NCBI GenBank assembly: GCA_011947345.1
Contig: JAAVTG010000845.1
Location: forward strand, 496,001-560,000
Direction: 5' to 3'
DNA from: Phytophthora quininea
Taxonomy: Eukaryota > Oomycota > Peronosporomycetes > Peronosporales > Peronosporaceae
DNA: 64,000 bases
Each line of letters opens with the position of its first letter. The stretch's first letter is position 1. The notes under the pieces are model-generated. The model saw only the letters and a list, made by a program, of their open reading frames with translations, was not told the origin of the DNA and searched no databases. Shown here one piece after another: positions 20,368 to 33,058 of the stretch. Made by a program: the position numbers and the translations under genes.

Positions 20368-23055
20368 ATGCCAGCTACCTATGGTAAGGTGTTGTTGCAA
20401 GCCTATTTGCACTACCGCACTGACCTGCGTGGTCTTTGTTGTGCTTTACAGACACGTGGAAGCAAGCTACCTCTGTGGAACACTTTAACAAGTTAGCACG
20501 AGGCGAGCGTCGCTTGAACAACCATGTTTTAGGACGGGTGTGCTTGCAATCGTTGCAGATGTTCAAGCAATTACCTAACTCACCAGTCATGTGGCTGTAC
20601 TTGATGCTGTTGGGTTCATTGGCCGCCATCTACAGGTAAGGCTGCGCCTGCTGCCCAGTGTGTTTGCTTTGAAGTACACATACTAACTACGTGTACGCAC
20701 TAACCTAATCCATTTGCACTTTCGAACCAAGTCTTTTATTTGACGGCTGGGTGCGTGCGCTCTTATCGATCCGCTTCAGCATGGCTCAAGCTGTGGGGAA
20801 TACTCGTTTGGCGGATTCGTTCTTTGGGTGTTATGGTGTGTCGGGTTTGGCATGCTTTCTACCTGCTGCGGGTACTTCATTTCCTTGCGTCGGACGGGTC
20901 TGGTATCCCGACAATGCGTGGACTATTTGGCGGTGTATTTCAAAACCCGGAGAGTACGCTTTCATTTCGGACATTTGTTGCGAAGTCTCTTGGCACCGTG
21001 ATTTCTTCAGCTTCAGGTCTCTCCGTTGGTCGTGCGGGCCCTTTCACTCACATTATGTCTTTGATTGGATATCTGATTGGAAAGATTCCATTATTTCGTT
21101 GCGAAAACTTTGGACAAGAAAACTACAACTTTATCCGTGCAGCTGTGGCTTGTGGTATGACAGCAAGCTTCGGCTCACCATTAGGTGGTGTTCTTTTCAG
21201 CATCGAAGTCACAGCGAAGTACTATGAGATAAAATGTCTGTGGGAAGGCATGATCTGCTCATCCATTTGCATCCTGGTGTTTAATATAATCACGTTTCTC
21301 CAGCGAGAAGTGCTCTTCGAGCGCACCAACTTCACAGGTTTTGACATGGACAGAGAACTGTTTGCATTCGTACTGTTGGGCGCCATCACGGGCGTGAGTA
21401 GCAGTTATGGGTGGATCTTGATTTGAGTAATTTTTGGTTTAACTAGAGTTTTGCTGTTTACGTCTCAGCTCGGAGCAGGTTTATTCTGCAAGTTGGCGAT
21501 TTGGATGCGATATTGGCAGCTCAAAGCGTGGGAAAAGCTGGGGCTTACAACGCCATCTCTTCGGCGACGTTCGATCCACGTCATTTCGATCTGCGTTATC
21601 ACTGCCATCATGACGTACCCGATTGGGATTATGCGCATCTCGGACGGACGGATGGTGGACGAATTGTTTCGAGACCAAGAACTGAGGCTGCCAGAGTGGA
21701 CCCAGTTATCCGGCCACGCCCACGTCACACTCCTGATCTATTTCGTTTTGAAATTTATAATCAGTGTGTTGCCATGTGGTGCCCCGATCTCCTGTGGAGT
21801 TTTTGGTCCACTGTTCACGATGGGTGCGGCAATGGGACGATATTATGGGGAGACGCTAATCGTGGTGTGGAGCTCAAACCATTCCCCTGCCACCTACGCC
21901 GTCGTCGGGGCTGCGTGTTTCGCGGCGTCAGCCACGCGAACTGTTTCGACAGCAGTCATCTTCTTTGAGCTCACCGGTCAGCTTGGTTACATGGTTCCAG
22001 TTATGGTCGCATGCATCGTCGCCTACTTTGTGAGCGGAATGATCACACCTTCAATCTACGATATTCTAGCGGGTTGGGCCGGCATGAATTCAGTCTGCTA
22101 CGACTACAACGAGCATGTGCTGGGTCATCGAGTTGCCAAAGACTACATGACCCTCGCATCTACCATTTTTACGCGAGAAACCACATACGACGAAGCCATT
22201 GATGCACTGGTATGTTCTCCTACTAGTAAAGCTGAGGGACCCGTGGCATGGACTGATATTTTAGTGTGTGTGTGTGTTATTCCGATGCTCCATCCCAGAA
22301 CTCCTACAAAGAAGAGGAGTATTTTCCAGTATGCGATAACCTGAACAATATGCTGCTTCTGGTAGGTTCCGTAGCAACTATATCCAGCTATTGCAGTTCT
22401 CAGCCACTGTTGTTCATTAAAACAGGGTGTCTTCGACGTTACGATTTGGAAATGGGGATTGCAAGGTTCCTTGCGATCAACCGCACTCAGGTTAGTAGTT
22501 TTTACACGCTGGAACCAAAGAAATACTTACGCGTCGACTTTGCAGAAATCGGATACAAAAAGCGTGAATGTCTCGGCCCAAATTCAGCGCCTAATTTCCC
22601 AGATATTGGATATCGACAAGAAAAGAAGCGCCACAGTGGAAGATCTTTCGCTACTCAGCTTCAGACCGAAAGACGCGGCGTCTACGTCAAGCCTGGTGAG
22701 TATTGATGGTGACGAACTGCTTCAGGTAGAGTGGTTGACGATAATCGTTCCGGTGTAAACAGCTAGAGCTTGGTCCTCCATTTGACGAATTTGAATTCAC
22801 GTCGATACCAGTCGAAAGCTACCCTCCTCAGGTATGTTTACTGAACACTCTCACCGCGAGATTTATATGTTTCATCTACTGTTTCGATGTGAATGGTAGG
22901 TGGGAGAAGATGTCAACTTGTATCGCGTGCACAAGATCGCCTCCATCTCGAGTTGGACCCAAGTTTACGTTGTAAAGTTTGGCAAGCTGCTCGGCGTCGT
23001 TCACCTGGACTCGCATCTTACTAAACTGCGGAAAGAGGAGGCGCATCTCTCTTAG
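20368..23055 (+). CDS. CLC-type chloride channel with CBS pair, copy A
   Basis: Nine exons: 20368-20383, 20452-20635, 20732-21393, 21469-22209, 22299-22361, 22426-22490, 22546-22695, 22763-22831, 22900-23055; about 702 aa. CLC motifs: GSGIPTMR (anion-binding Ser), GRAGPF where the family norm is G(K/R)EGP, and CGVFGPLFTMGA (GxFxP). A C-terminal CBS pair spans exons 4-9. Ala (GCG, 21034-21036) replaces the gating glutamate. Exon 3 lacks two bases (near 20797 and 20895) and exon 6 one base (near 22426) relative to copy B; adding them gives exactly B's exon lengths (664 and 66), so the breaks are probably artefacts. In tandem with copy B, same orientation, 113 bp apart. Subcellular location unknown. 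Confidence 0.85.
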
Positions 23056-23168
23056 ATGCCGCTGTGAATTGTAACCAAGTAATGGACCTTTGATTTTCAT
23101 AATTTTGAGCCTACGGACGCGCCTGTCGATCATTGGGAAGTGCACGACCGTCGCTTCATAGCTGTAAG

Positions 23169-25765
23169 ATGCGGGCCAACTATGGTAAGATGTTCATGCC
23201 CAGCACAGACGTTTAACCGGTTTGCATTCACTTCGTGCTTTTGTTTGCGCTCAGATACGTGGCAGCGAGCCACCTCGGTGAACCATTTCAACCACCTTCT
23301 CCAGGAGAAGAGACGCTTGCAGAAAACTGTGTTGGGGCGGATATTCGTGCGCTCGCTGCGATCATTCAAGCAGCTCCCCAACTCTCCAGTGACGTACGTG
23401 TTTCTGATGATTTTGGGCTCACTAGCAGCCGTCTACGGGTAAGTAAAAGATCGGAACTGCTGTTTGAGAGAAACTATAATGTCTTCATGAGCGCAAAGTC
23501 TGCTCTTTGATAGTTGGGTGCGCGGATTGCTGAGGAGCCGACGTGTTATGGTGGAAGCTGCCGGAGGCGACACTTTTGCTGGATTTGTCATTTGGACAGC
23601 CTGGTGCGTTATGTTCGGTCTCCTCTCGACTTGCTGCGGGTACTTCATCTCGTTGGCTTCGGATGGGTCTGGTATTCCGACCATGCGCGCATTGTTTGCG
23701 GGTGCCATTCAGAATCCCCACGACTTCCTTTCATTCCGCACGCTCACCGCGAAGTCGCTCGGGACACTGATCAGCTCGAGCTCCGGTTTATCTGTTGGGC
23801 GTGGAGGGCCATTCACGCAGATCATGTCCATGGTCGGCTACTTGATGGGGAAGATTTCGTTCTTTCGGCGAGCGAACTTTGGGCAGGCTAACTACAATTT
23901 CATCCGCGCTGCGGTCGCATCTGGTATCACGTCTGGCATGGGCTCGCCGCTGGGCGGCGTACTATTCAGCATCGAGGTCTCGTCCAAGCACTACGAGATA
24001 AAGTGCCTGTGGGAAGGTATCATTTGCTCGTCCTTCACGTTGCTGGTCTTTCGAGTGATCCCTTATCTCAAGAGCGAGGTTCTCTTCGAGCACACCAACT
24101 TCACGGGCTTCGAGCTGGACGTGGAGATATTCGCATTCGTCCTTTTGGGGGTTATCTGTGGGGTAAGTACAGATTAGTAGTATGGATGGCTTGTTCTAAT
24201 GTCACTTTGGTTGTTAGCTTGGAGCTGGACTCTACTGCAAGATGATGGAATTGATGCGATTCTCCCAGTTCAAGCTGTTCGACATCGTTGGGTTCACAAA
24301 GCCCACCCTGGGACGGCGCTCCTTTCACGTGGTATCAATCTGTCTCGTGACTGCAGTGCTCACATACCCCCTTCGCATTATGCGCATCTCCGATCGGCTG
24401 ATGGTGAATGAATTGTTTCGAGACCAAGACTTGAGTTTCCCTCAATGGCGCGAAGTGTCCGAGTACAAGCAGTCGGCACTGCTGACCTTTATTCTCATCA
24501 AATTTGCAATCACGTTGCTGCCGTGTGGAGCTCCAATTTCGTGCGGCGTCTTTGGACCGATATTTACCATGGGGGCCGCTGTTGGACGCTTGTACGGAGA
24601 GATACTGATGAAGAGCTGGAGCCCGACGCAATCTCCAGCAACCTACGCTGTCGTGGGCGCGGCATGCTTTGCCGGGTCCGTTACCCAGACTGTGTCCACT
24701 GCTGTGATCGTCTTCGAGCTCACCGGTCAGCTCAGCCACATGCTGCCGGTCATGATATCGTGTATCGCCGCCTACTTCGTCAGCAGCATTATTACGCAGT
24801 CTTTCTACGACATCGTGGCGGAATGGTCGGGCCTGCGCTCTATCAGCTACGACTTCACCGAACATGTACTGGGCAAGAAGATTGCCAAAGACCACATGAG
24901 ACCGGTAGGCATCGTTTTCACCAGAGATACTACGTATGACGAAGCGATCCAAGCCTTGGTACGTGGAATGACATTGTAAGCTAGTCAACTCGACTTTAAT
25001 GTCATGGTGTTGCCCAGAGTACTTGCAAGACGGAGAATTATTTTCCACTGTGCGATGGAGCGGACAGTAAACTACTACTCGTAACTCCTGTGGCTTTTAG
25101 GAGAGGAAGCCGTAGCAAGTTGCTGATATACTGTTGTGCCGTTCTTCAGGGATGTATTCGACGCTACGATCTGGAAGTCGGGGTTGCAAGATTTCTGGCG
25201 GTTAATCACACTCGCGTGAGTCTGCCAGTAGAACCAGGTCGACCACAACACTAATTGCTGGTGCTGTATTGTAGGTCCCGCACACCAAAAGTCGGAGGGT
25301 TTCCAAGAGGATTCAGGAGCTAATCGCGAGGACTCTGGACATCGACCAAAAGAAGGTCATGGCCGTGGAAGATTTATCACTGCTCAATTCGCAGGGTAAA
25401 GACGAATCGTCCCTGTCGAACACGGTAAAAAGTGTTTCAATTGCTTTTCCTTTTTCTTTTGATCTAACGCCGCCGTGACGGTGGGTTTGCTAGCTAGAAC
25501 TCGGGCCTCCTTTTGCTGACTACGAGTACACCTCGATTCCTGTTCAGACATATGTGCCTCAGGTACTCAAGCTGATCGCCGCAACTTCGATTATGAACAC
25601 ACCGGTTTACTTTCATTTCGATATTTTCAGGTCGGAGAAGAAGTCAATCTCTACCAGGTGCATATCGTGGCTTCCATGTCGTGCTGGACCCAAGTGTACG
25701 TCGTCGCGCTGGGCAAACTCCTTGGCGTGATCCAGCTCGATGCGTCACTCGTAGCAGTTAGTTGA
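23169..25765 (+). CDS. CLC-type chloride channel with CBS pair, copy B
   Basis: Nine exons: 23169-23184, 23255-23438, 23499-24162, 24218-24958, 25018-25080, 25150-25215, 25275-25424, 25494-25562, 25631-25765; 695 aa with no break. Multi-span CLC membrane domain with GSGIPTMR, SVGRGGPFTQ and CGVFGPIFTMGA, then two CBS domains that in CLC proteins can bind nucleotides. The gating glutamate is Gly (GGA, 23803-23805). In CLC exchangers, loss of this glutamate uncouples proton transport, so both copies are predicted to be passive chloride pathways. Intron positions match copy A one for one, marking a tandem duplication. The final exon is 21 bp shorter than in A. Confidence 0.9.
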
Positions 25766-25802
25766 TAACATCGGCCAGACCATTTTCGGGACGATAAAAA
25801 TA

Positions 25803-25821
25803 CTCATTTCAAAGGCATTTC
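25803..25821 (+). promoter_or_regulatory. Oomycete Inr-like core promoter
   Basis: CTCATTTCAAAGGCATTT lies about 20-36 bp upstream of ATG 25839 and matches the CTCATTYY initiator followed by an AT-rich element. The gap to the upstream CLC stop is only 73 bp, so it is the likely start for the next gene. Confidence 0.45.
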
Positions 25822-25838
25822 CCGTTCGGAAGCTCGCC

Positions 25839-27655
25839 ATGCAGCGCAATGAGATGGACTCCGTGCTGACGTCCATAGGTCTTGGCACTCCGGAGGTCTG
25901 GCAGAAATTGGGTCAAGAACTGGAAGGCAAAACCCAGCTCGAGCAGCCACGAGTGTCCAAGAAAGTTTTGGTCAAGGCGCTGCGCTTGCAAACGGATGCC
26001 ATGCGCTACATGGTGGACGAATTCGACCGACTGCGGGACAAAATGGCCGAAATGGAGCGGGAAGCTCGCAACACTGCCAAACATGTCGAACGCGTCAACT
26101 CGAAACTCATCACGGTGCAGGGTCAAGTCGAAGACGTCAACACTAAAGTCTACGAGTTGGAGACCCAGCAAACCAAACACAGTGAGCAGCTCAAGGAGAT
26201 CGACGAGGTGGCAGTTCAAGTGCGAGCAAACCGAGAGGAAGTCCAGCAGATCGCTGAAAGCGTCGAGAAGGTGAACACTGTGCACAATGAGTTTGTGCAC
26301 CACACGGAGCAGAAAATCGCCTCCATTCGGGAAGAGCACGAAGTGACCAAACAGTTCGCTATGAAAATCGAGGACCGCCTCAACGAAGAACAGAAGGAGC
26401 TGTTCCTGGACACGGATCATATTCTCCACAACAAACTGTCGCTCGCCATGTGGATGGAATCCGTCGAGAAGGAGAACCGTCGCAAGGAGGACGCACTTCG
26501 TGATTGCACCGACAAAATGATCAAACAAGGTCGCAATGTCCAAGACATGATGCTCGAAACCCGCCGAACTCTGGACGATAACACTTGTGCCGTCGAGGAC
26601 GTTCAGAGGCTGCTACTTGAAAAGGCCGACCGCACTCGTGTAGACGAGATCATCGAATCCAAGTACGAAGAGATCTGCAATCAACTGGATAAAGCGCTCG
26701 CTTCTGTACTTGGTGAAGAGGACGAATTCAAACGGGCAAGCCAGGAACTGCAGCAACTCGTGACTCATCTGAGTGAGAGCAAGGCCGACAAGAAAGATCT
26801 GCTGGAGGTGAAGGAGCAAGTGCTGTACGACTCGCGTGTCCGTCAACAAGTCGAGAACTTGCGCTCGTTCATCGATATTAAGATGAACCGCGACGACGTT
26901 TTCTCGGCCTTAAAATCAAAGGCGGACAAGGACGAAATGCTTGCCCTGCTCAAAAGTGTTTCCGAGAGCATGAACGCATCAATCCAGCAAGCGCAGAAAT
27001 CGCTCAATTATCCTGAGAGTGCATTTCTAACAGGAAAGCAGGCAGGTCAGCAGCATCAACATCAGCATCAGAACCACGGGGAAGTGGCACGCAGAAGCGC
27101 ACTGGTATGCTGCCTAGTCTCGATCGAGAAAAGTGCTTGTCGTGCAATAGTCAACTTCGAGACTCTTCGTGTGCACCAAGTGGATCCATTATGAACAAGA
27201 ATCCGTTCCAAATGAATCCCGTGTACGGAGGCGGCTTTCAGCTCCCTGGAGGTGCTGGATCGGTTGAGAAAATGCCATGCGCAATGCAAGATTCCACCGA
27301 TCCAATAGCCTCACGAACAACAGCACCGCTAGCGCCCCTTACCTTTCACCACGTACAGCAACCGAGTTTGCAGCATCGGATGCGAATATTCGCGGGCAGC
27401 TGTCTGAAAATGCAAGTGAAGGGTACGTAACCAGTCTTCATTCCACTACCGCGTAGACGTACACTCACTCACCTGTATGTCTTGTTCAGGTTCTTGGTCG
27501 GAGTTGATGGCCATATCTACCAAGCAGACCCGGAGATAGTCGCACAAGTTCAGGAACGATCGCGACTAGGGCCAGCTTACAAGTTGCCACAGGCAGTAGG
27601 TCCAAGAAAACACTCCCCGCCATGGATGACATGGGCGGCGACTGAATTGATGTAA
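25839..27655 (+). CDS. Coiled-coil protein, DUF4795/QRICH2-like (probable flagellar protein)
   Basis: About 583 aa in two exons (25839-27422, 27490-27655) after two inferred missing bases, near 27080 and near 27300. Residues 1-400 are almost continuous coiled coil with repeated Lys-Ala-Asp motifs (LEKADRTRVDEII, SKADKKDLLEVKE, SKADKDEMLALL), as in the DUF4795 domain of QRICH2-type sperm/flagellar proteins. A Cys pair follows (CLSCNSQL), as at the end of that domain, then a Gly/Asn/Pro-rich tail. Gln/His repeats (QHQHQHQNH) precede the first break. Role inferred: axoneme or flagellum structure. A generic coiled-coil protein is the alternative. Confidence 0.55.
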
Positions 27656-27743
27656 TTTAACCTCCACAAGTAACTCCAATCCCTTATGTAAAGCATCGCT
27701 TGTCCCATTCACGACGAACAGATTCAATCTCCAGCGAGAACCT

Positions 27744-30227
27744 TTAGAACATATCCATCTCATCTAGGAGCATGCCTTCGCCCTCCATCTTCATCGAAAC
27801 GGAGAGATCACCATCCAGTGCCGCAATTCCGTTGCAGTCTTCGCCATTAGCCCCCACGGCACCAGTAGCATGGCCGCTCTTGGCCAACAGCGTGCGCTTC
27901 AAAGCGTAGTATGTGAGCAGAGGTATCGAATGGCACCCATTAGCCAGCTTCTCAAGCGTGGCAGCATTTTCAAGCGGAAGTGACGGTACTCCACCGGCAC
28001 TAGACGTAGGAGATCCTGCTTGGTACTTCACACTAATATCCATCGCGCAATCAGGCTTTACGCTCACTTCAATCAGCACTTGTTTGCCTGCTCCCAGCAA
28101 CTCGCCAGTGTTCATTGTGAAACGCTCCGGAGCTGCCACGTCCACCTTGATGTGAGCTACATACGAGCACCAGGCAGAGTTTAGAATGCTAACAAGGAGG
28201 TCGGCCAAGCACAGTTCTCACCGTTGACAGCATTCTCACTATCGGCAGGAATGCGCTGACCAAAACTGTTGCTCCTGGAGCAAAACGCGGACAGCATCAC
28301 AGAATGGAAAAACAAACTTCTCCCACAGACTTGAAGCACGTTCGTCAGCGTCTCCAGTGAGGTATTCGCTAGCTGCACGAATTACCTGTGTTAGTCTTTG
28401 GCCAGAGATCACGACACCTACAAAAATCATGCAAAATGCGTACCGGAATTGGGAATGAGTGTAACTTGAGACCGCCTGAAATCTCTTTGTTGTCAACGAA
28501 AACTCCTGGCGCATTGCCAGCGACGACGACGACGGATACACTGAGCACACACTGTGATCACGAGAGAAGTGTAGCCTCGGCAAGATCGGCTTCCTGCCGT
28601 CCGGCGTCGTCCAGCTCACAAACTCATTGAACAGTTTCTCATCTTCATGCACATCTTTGGGTGGTCCAGGCACTGTGTCGGCGTGTTTGTGCATCGCCAC
28701 AAGCGCCAGATTTCGAGCTTGAAGGCCAGCAACCACTAGTGGGGTCTGACCAACCACATGAAGTGCCACTTCATTGCGCCATTCAATAAAGCTAACGCTG
28801 CCAGACCACTCCCCGTTCGCCAGCGGCGAGAGTTCGTCCAAATGGGTTGCCGACAACGAACCTTTTCTTTTCGCTCCATCGCTGTCATCAGCTGCTCCGG
28901 CTCCATTGTCATTGTCCAGTCCATCAGCAAGTCCTGGACCGGTACTAACAGAAGCAGCAGCAGAAGCAATGCCTTGTGTTTCATCCAGTTTCACCCGTTT
29001 CCGTGGTGGCTCTATCACTGGCATGCAAGCAAAGGGGTCTTTGAACTCTATCTCGATGCCTTCCACTGCACGTTTGCAAGACCAGTATTTCTACGAGATA
29101 CCGCAAAACGATGGCACAATGAGTGCGTGTGGCTATCACAGCCAAACCTGGGGAGTCCTTACATGCTTGCTGCAGGCCTCCGAGACCTTCGCATAGATCT
29201 CTTGGTCCAGTTGCTCAAAATTCACTACAAAATGAGAGCAGACACATCAAACCATATTGTTTTTTTGGTTAGATCAGACCCAGCTTCAACTTACTCGTTG
29301 GGAACTTGACGGACAGCTCAGCGCGGTTGATCAGCCTGTTCAGTTTTTCCTACAACAACGCATTCAAAACAATCCTGTGACTCTGAGAGTTTCGTCATCC
29401 AGTCCGATGCAGCAGCCCACCCACCGTGAAGACGGTGCTGTCTCCACTCGCTAGCAGCTTGAGCGACGCTAGTAAGTCCTCGTCTCGGTCTGGGAATTGA
29501 CTCGTTTGCTCTGCATCACCACCTAGTCAGCTCTCTGCTTTTTCCACCACCAAAACCCAGCGCATTTTCCCCACCTTTCTCGACCGTCATCACCGTGGCC
29601 GACTCCACGGCGCCCTCTCCTCCGGACAACGTAATATCCAGCACAAATGTGTCACAGTAGATTGACAGCTGCGACTCGTTGGGCTTGAGGATCTGCAGCT
29701 TGACGAGCGGCCGACTGAGCTTGGACACGATCTTGGTCACTTCGAACATGATCTTGTAGGCGCCCACGCGGCCCTCCAGCTCGGCGCCTCGCAGTCCCGC
29801 CTCCAGGTCCAGTTTGCTGACACTCTCGGCCAGAATGGTCCGCACAGTGGCCACGTGGGTCTCGAAGCGCTTGACATCCTTCTTGAGCTGCACGAACTGC
29901 TGGTTGCGGGCGTACCAGTCCTTGTGCTGCTTGAGCGTCTCGAAGAGGTAGTTGAGGCCAAAGCGCCACGAGTTCTTCTCCGCCTGGAGGCGGTTCTTCT
30001 GCTGCACGACTGCAAGTGGAGGGAGGAAGAATTAGCTAGGTTTTAGTGAAAGGCAGCCACGTGATCGTACGATGCTGCTGGAAGGCGGCGCCGTCGTTGC
30101 GGAGGTTGTCCGGCAGCATGCCATCCAAACACGAGCGCAGGCTGCTGGCGACCGAGTGCAGGTGCGGAGAGTTTTTGCTGGGCGTGCTGGCGCCGGGAGC
30201 TGCTGCAGCTGCAGGTGGTGTCGCCAT
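27744..30227 (-). CDS. Mediator complex subunit 1-like protein (tentative)
   Basis: Seven exons on the minus strand: 30227-30071, 30009-29575, 29522-29425, 29349-29295, 29224-29163, 29090-28222, 28156-27744; about 695 aa. An Ala/Pro-rich start (MATPPAAAAAPGASTPSK) is followed by a helical region (NRLQAEKNSWRFGLNYLFETL) and a beta-rich part (LSIYCDTFVLDITLSGGEGAVESATVMTVE). A later segment, LNRLINRAELSVKF, also fits the order seen in Med1 N-terminal domains; this is resemblance only. The middle is Ser/Gly/Asp-rich with a basic patch (PPRKRVKLDE) that could be a nuclear signal. Unlike other genes here, one extra base (TTTT near 28265) is needed to join frames. It is divergent from the transporter pseudogene across 82 bp. 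Confidence 0.45.
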
Positions 30228-30309
30228 CCTGTTTTGGGAGCGAAATTTATTGATAAATAAAAGAATTTATTGACAAATAAAAGAGGCCCAGCCCAACCAG
30301 TCGCCAATT

Positions 30310-32845
30310 ATGGTTGCAGGCTGCGAGGCCACACCGCTTGTGCACAAGCATGGCAACCCGTTGATCTTGTATCTCCTGATGCTGTGCTCGGCTATCGGCG
30401 GCCTCTTGTTTGGCTACGACACGGTAGGGCCATACAGGAATGAAACCTGCGACGTGTGAGAATCAATGATACTTCCATCAGGGGTGATCTCCGGGGTGTT
30501 GGTGCTGCTCGAAGGCCCGGAAGCTTTCCGTCTAACAGACCTCGAGAGCGAGAGTGCCGTCTCTGCTGCAGTGTTCGGACCCATCGCAGGCGCTGCGCTC
30601 AGTAGCTGTGGGGTCTTGTCTGATGACAATGGCGGAGATATTTCCTGAGCTGCTGCATGGTCGCCTGCTTGTGGGGGTGGTCATTGGCTTTGCGACCATG
30701 ACGGTGTCGCTCTACATCGCTGAGGTGTCGCCGTCAGAGATCCGCGGTCGACTGGTGCCGCTGAATACGGCCCTTGTGACAGGAGGGCAATTCTTTTCTG
30801 GCGTGCTGGACGCAGTGCTGGCTGAGGTGGAAGACGGGTGGAGAGATATGCTGTGTCCTGCAGCTATCCCTGCGTTGGTGCAGTTGCCGGGTTTCTGCTT
30901 CTACCAGACGAGTCCTCGCTATCTGATCAGTAAGGGGCGAAACGAGGAAGCAGGGGCTGCGTTAAAGCGCATTCGAGGCAGGGCTTCGCATTAGCGGAGA
31001 TACAAGCTGTATCAGTGGTAGATTTTTTTCGGGTCGAATACTGGTCTGGTCGGCTAACTTGGTCTGCTCAGAACCCCGACCAAAACACGCGGTGATACTG
31101 ATACAAAGGCCACAATCGCATCACGAGAGTGAGCTTGATGTTTGAAAATTCAATCGCATGAATCAATTTCACCATGATACTCTTGGTACAGTATCAATAC
31201 CTAGCTATCTCGCTGACTCTGCAGTAGTTTTTGTACTTTTGCCCGTTTGATTTCATAAGACAAAGCACTTCTGCACGTTTGTCGTCAAGGCATGTGCGAA
31301 AATCGTTGATAATGTATCCGTTTAAACTGAAGAATGGCTCTTGTGTTGCAGTAGACATCGGTTCGTAGAGATACACTCTTCCAAGGACAGCAACCGAGGG
31401 AAAGTCTCTCTCTTATGATCGCGGAATCATTTCAAGACGTCGGTAGTTCTGTAGAGTTCGAGTAGGCTGTACTCGCCGTCGTTCGACTAGCATGGCCAAG
31501 TTACTGATAGCTCTTTCCATTTTCACCAGATTTTGGTAGCCGCTCTTCCATGGTTAGTTGTGGCTGACACTCGTGTGGATGGCACTTCAACATTTAACAA
31601 CGAGCGAATGGGGTCGCTGGTGCTCTGATCAGCATGACACCAGCCACTAGATGGCGTAGTGCTCGGTGTCATCCGACGTTTTCTGTACCTTGTAAACGCT
31701 TGGAATGTTTTTGCGAAGTGACATTAAGTTGATTAAGACTAGCTCCTTTCCTACTGAGGCTTCCTTGTGGGCAATGTCGTCTCGAGACCAGTCGTTGCGC
31801 TTGATGATGAAATGCCTCTGATGATGCTGCCTGTTGATGCGGCTCCACTTGATTATGAAGCAAGCTAACGCAAGTGGCATGTTGACGCGGCGGCAGCTTG
31901 CCGTCTACGAGCGTTGTCTTCAACCTTGCTCACCACTGCACCGCACTACACGTTCATAAGTTGCATATAGATGGCCTCATGTTCTTGCTCTGCTTGATGG
32001 GGTGTTTTGTTAGTGGGAGTTGCTTTCGACAAGAAACTCCTAAGGTACTAGTAGTAGTACTTGATATTGTATTTAGAGAGTATCGTCTCGAAGCACGATG
32101 GTATCATTGATGCTGATGCAGGTTCGTTGGCCCATCAACATCCAGTTGAAACACACGTTGGGCTACCTGTATCTGATGGGGTATCAAGCATCATGGGATG
32201 CTGCAGAGCCCTGATTCGAGGACTGGATGACGTCCGGTTGGAAATGGGTCGCATTGAGGCTGAAGTGCAACGTGCGGGGCAGGACAATTCGGGGTGACCT
32301 CCGATCTCATGGCGTGCTCCAAGCACTTACAGTCGGCTATGTCCTCCAACCTCTTCAACAGCTCTGCGGTATCAACACCGTCATGTACGAGCTTCTACGC
32401 TGCTGAAAGGAAGTCGGTTGGATCAACAGGGGCGGGTGAATGCTCCCAGTTCTCGACATGTTTGGATTGCATTATCAGCAGAGCGTGTGGATTTTGCTTC
32501 AAAGGGCAACGGCTGGGTTGGCGGATCTGACGACGAATTTGTGTCTGCCTGGATCACCAACATCGCCCCGTACAGGTTCATGCGGAGCTGCCGACTGGTC
32601 ATTTGAGTAGTGTCCATCGACCAGCCACAACACCGGGTGGATCATCTTCGCGACTCTCTTCCTGTATTTGGCGTGCTTTGCGAGTGGTATGGGGTGCATG
32701 CCCTCGGCTATTAACGCTGAGATCTCTCCGCTGCACGTCCGTAGCTTTGCATTGAACATTGCTACGTCTGTCAATTGGCTCTTCAATCTGCTGATGTCCT
32801 CGAGCCGGAGGATATTCAGCGCATTTTTCAGCGGCAACCAGTGAT
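30310..32845 (+). pseudogene. Inositol/hexose transporter (MFS) pseudogene split by a hAT element
   Basis: A decayed paralogue of the intact transporter at 39942-41644. The left part (30310-30978) aligns with that protein from its start (ILYLLMLCSAIGGLLFGYDT) through AALSSC. A gap follows that removes about 25 residues, and alignment resumes at ELLHGRLLVGVVIGFATMTVSLYIAEVSP and runs to LKRIRG. The right part (32214-32845) continues at the same residue, keeps QQLCGINTVMY, loses about 90 residues, then keeps the Cys-rich loop (CLDCIISRACGFC) and ASGMGCMPSAINAEISPLHVRSFAL before a premature stop. Several frame changes and internal deletions, unlike the single-base breaks elsewhere, mark true decay. 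Confidence 0.85.
30979..32213 (-). mobile_element. hAT transposon, degenerate, with 8-bp target duplication
   Basis: A 1235-bp insertion in the transporter pseudogene. Ends are CAGGGCTTCGCA (left) and the complement of TGCAGAGCCCTG (right; 10 of 12 positions match). It is flanked by the perfect 8-bp direct repeat ATTCGAGG (30971-30978 and 32214-32221). The minus strand at 31376-31194 has a hAT C-terminal dimerisation-like stretch (STATQEPFFSLNGYI ... RAEVLCLMKSN). The rest of the transposase is fragmentary (a short ORF at 31880-31647), so the copy is not autonomous. Confidence 0.85.
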
Positions 32846-33058
32846 GACATTCGTTAAAGCCAAGGAGACTGGCAACTCTGTGAAAGGAAGTATTGGACTC
32901 CGCACTACGACCACCTATCACGAAGATAAAGCGACGGTTTTCCTCGGGAAGATATGCACGACCTTGCGGGCCGCAATAGTCTACATGCACCTTGTGGGAA
33001 TGCTTTGGGATCGGTAATCCCTTTTATTCGCATCGTTTGGTGTGCGGGTCTTCTCATT
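32846..33058. other. Spacer between transporter pseudogene and MULE
   Basis: A minus-strand reading of about 60 residues (from 32990) is open here but overlaps the pseudogene and shows no known domain, so it may be chance. The last eight bases (TTCTCATT, 33051-33058) are the left target-site copy of the MULE. Confidence 0.4.

Noticed and set aside
20368..23055. CLC copy A as a pseudogene
   Set aside because: Breaks equal exactly the bases missing against copy B; splice sites and motifs are intact.
28415..28440. 26-nt GT...AG segment in the Mediator-like gene
   Set aside because: Too short for an intron in this genome.
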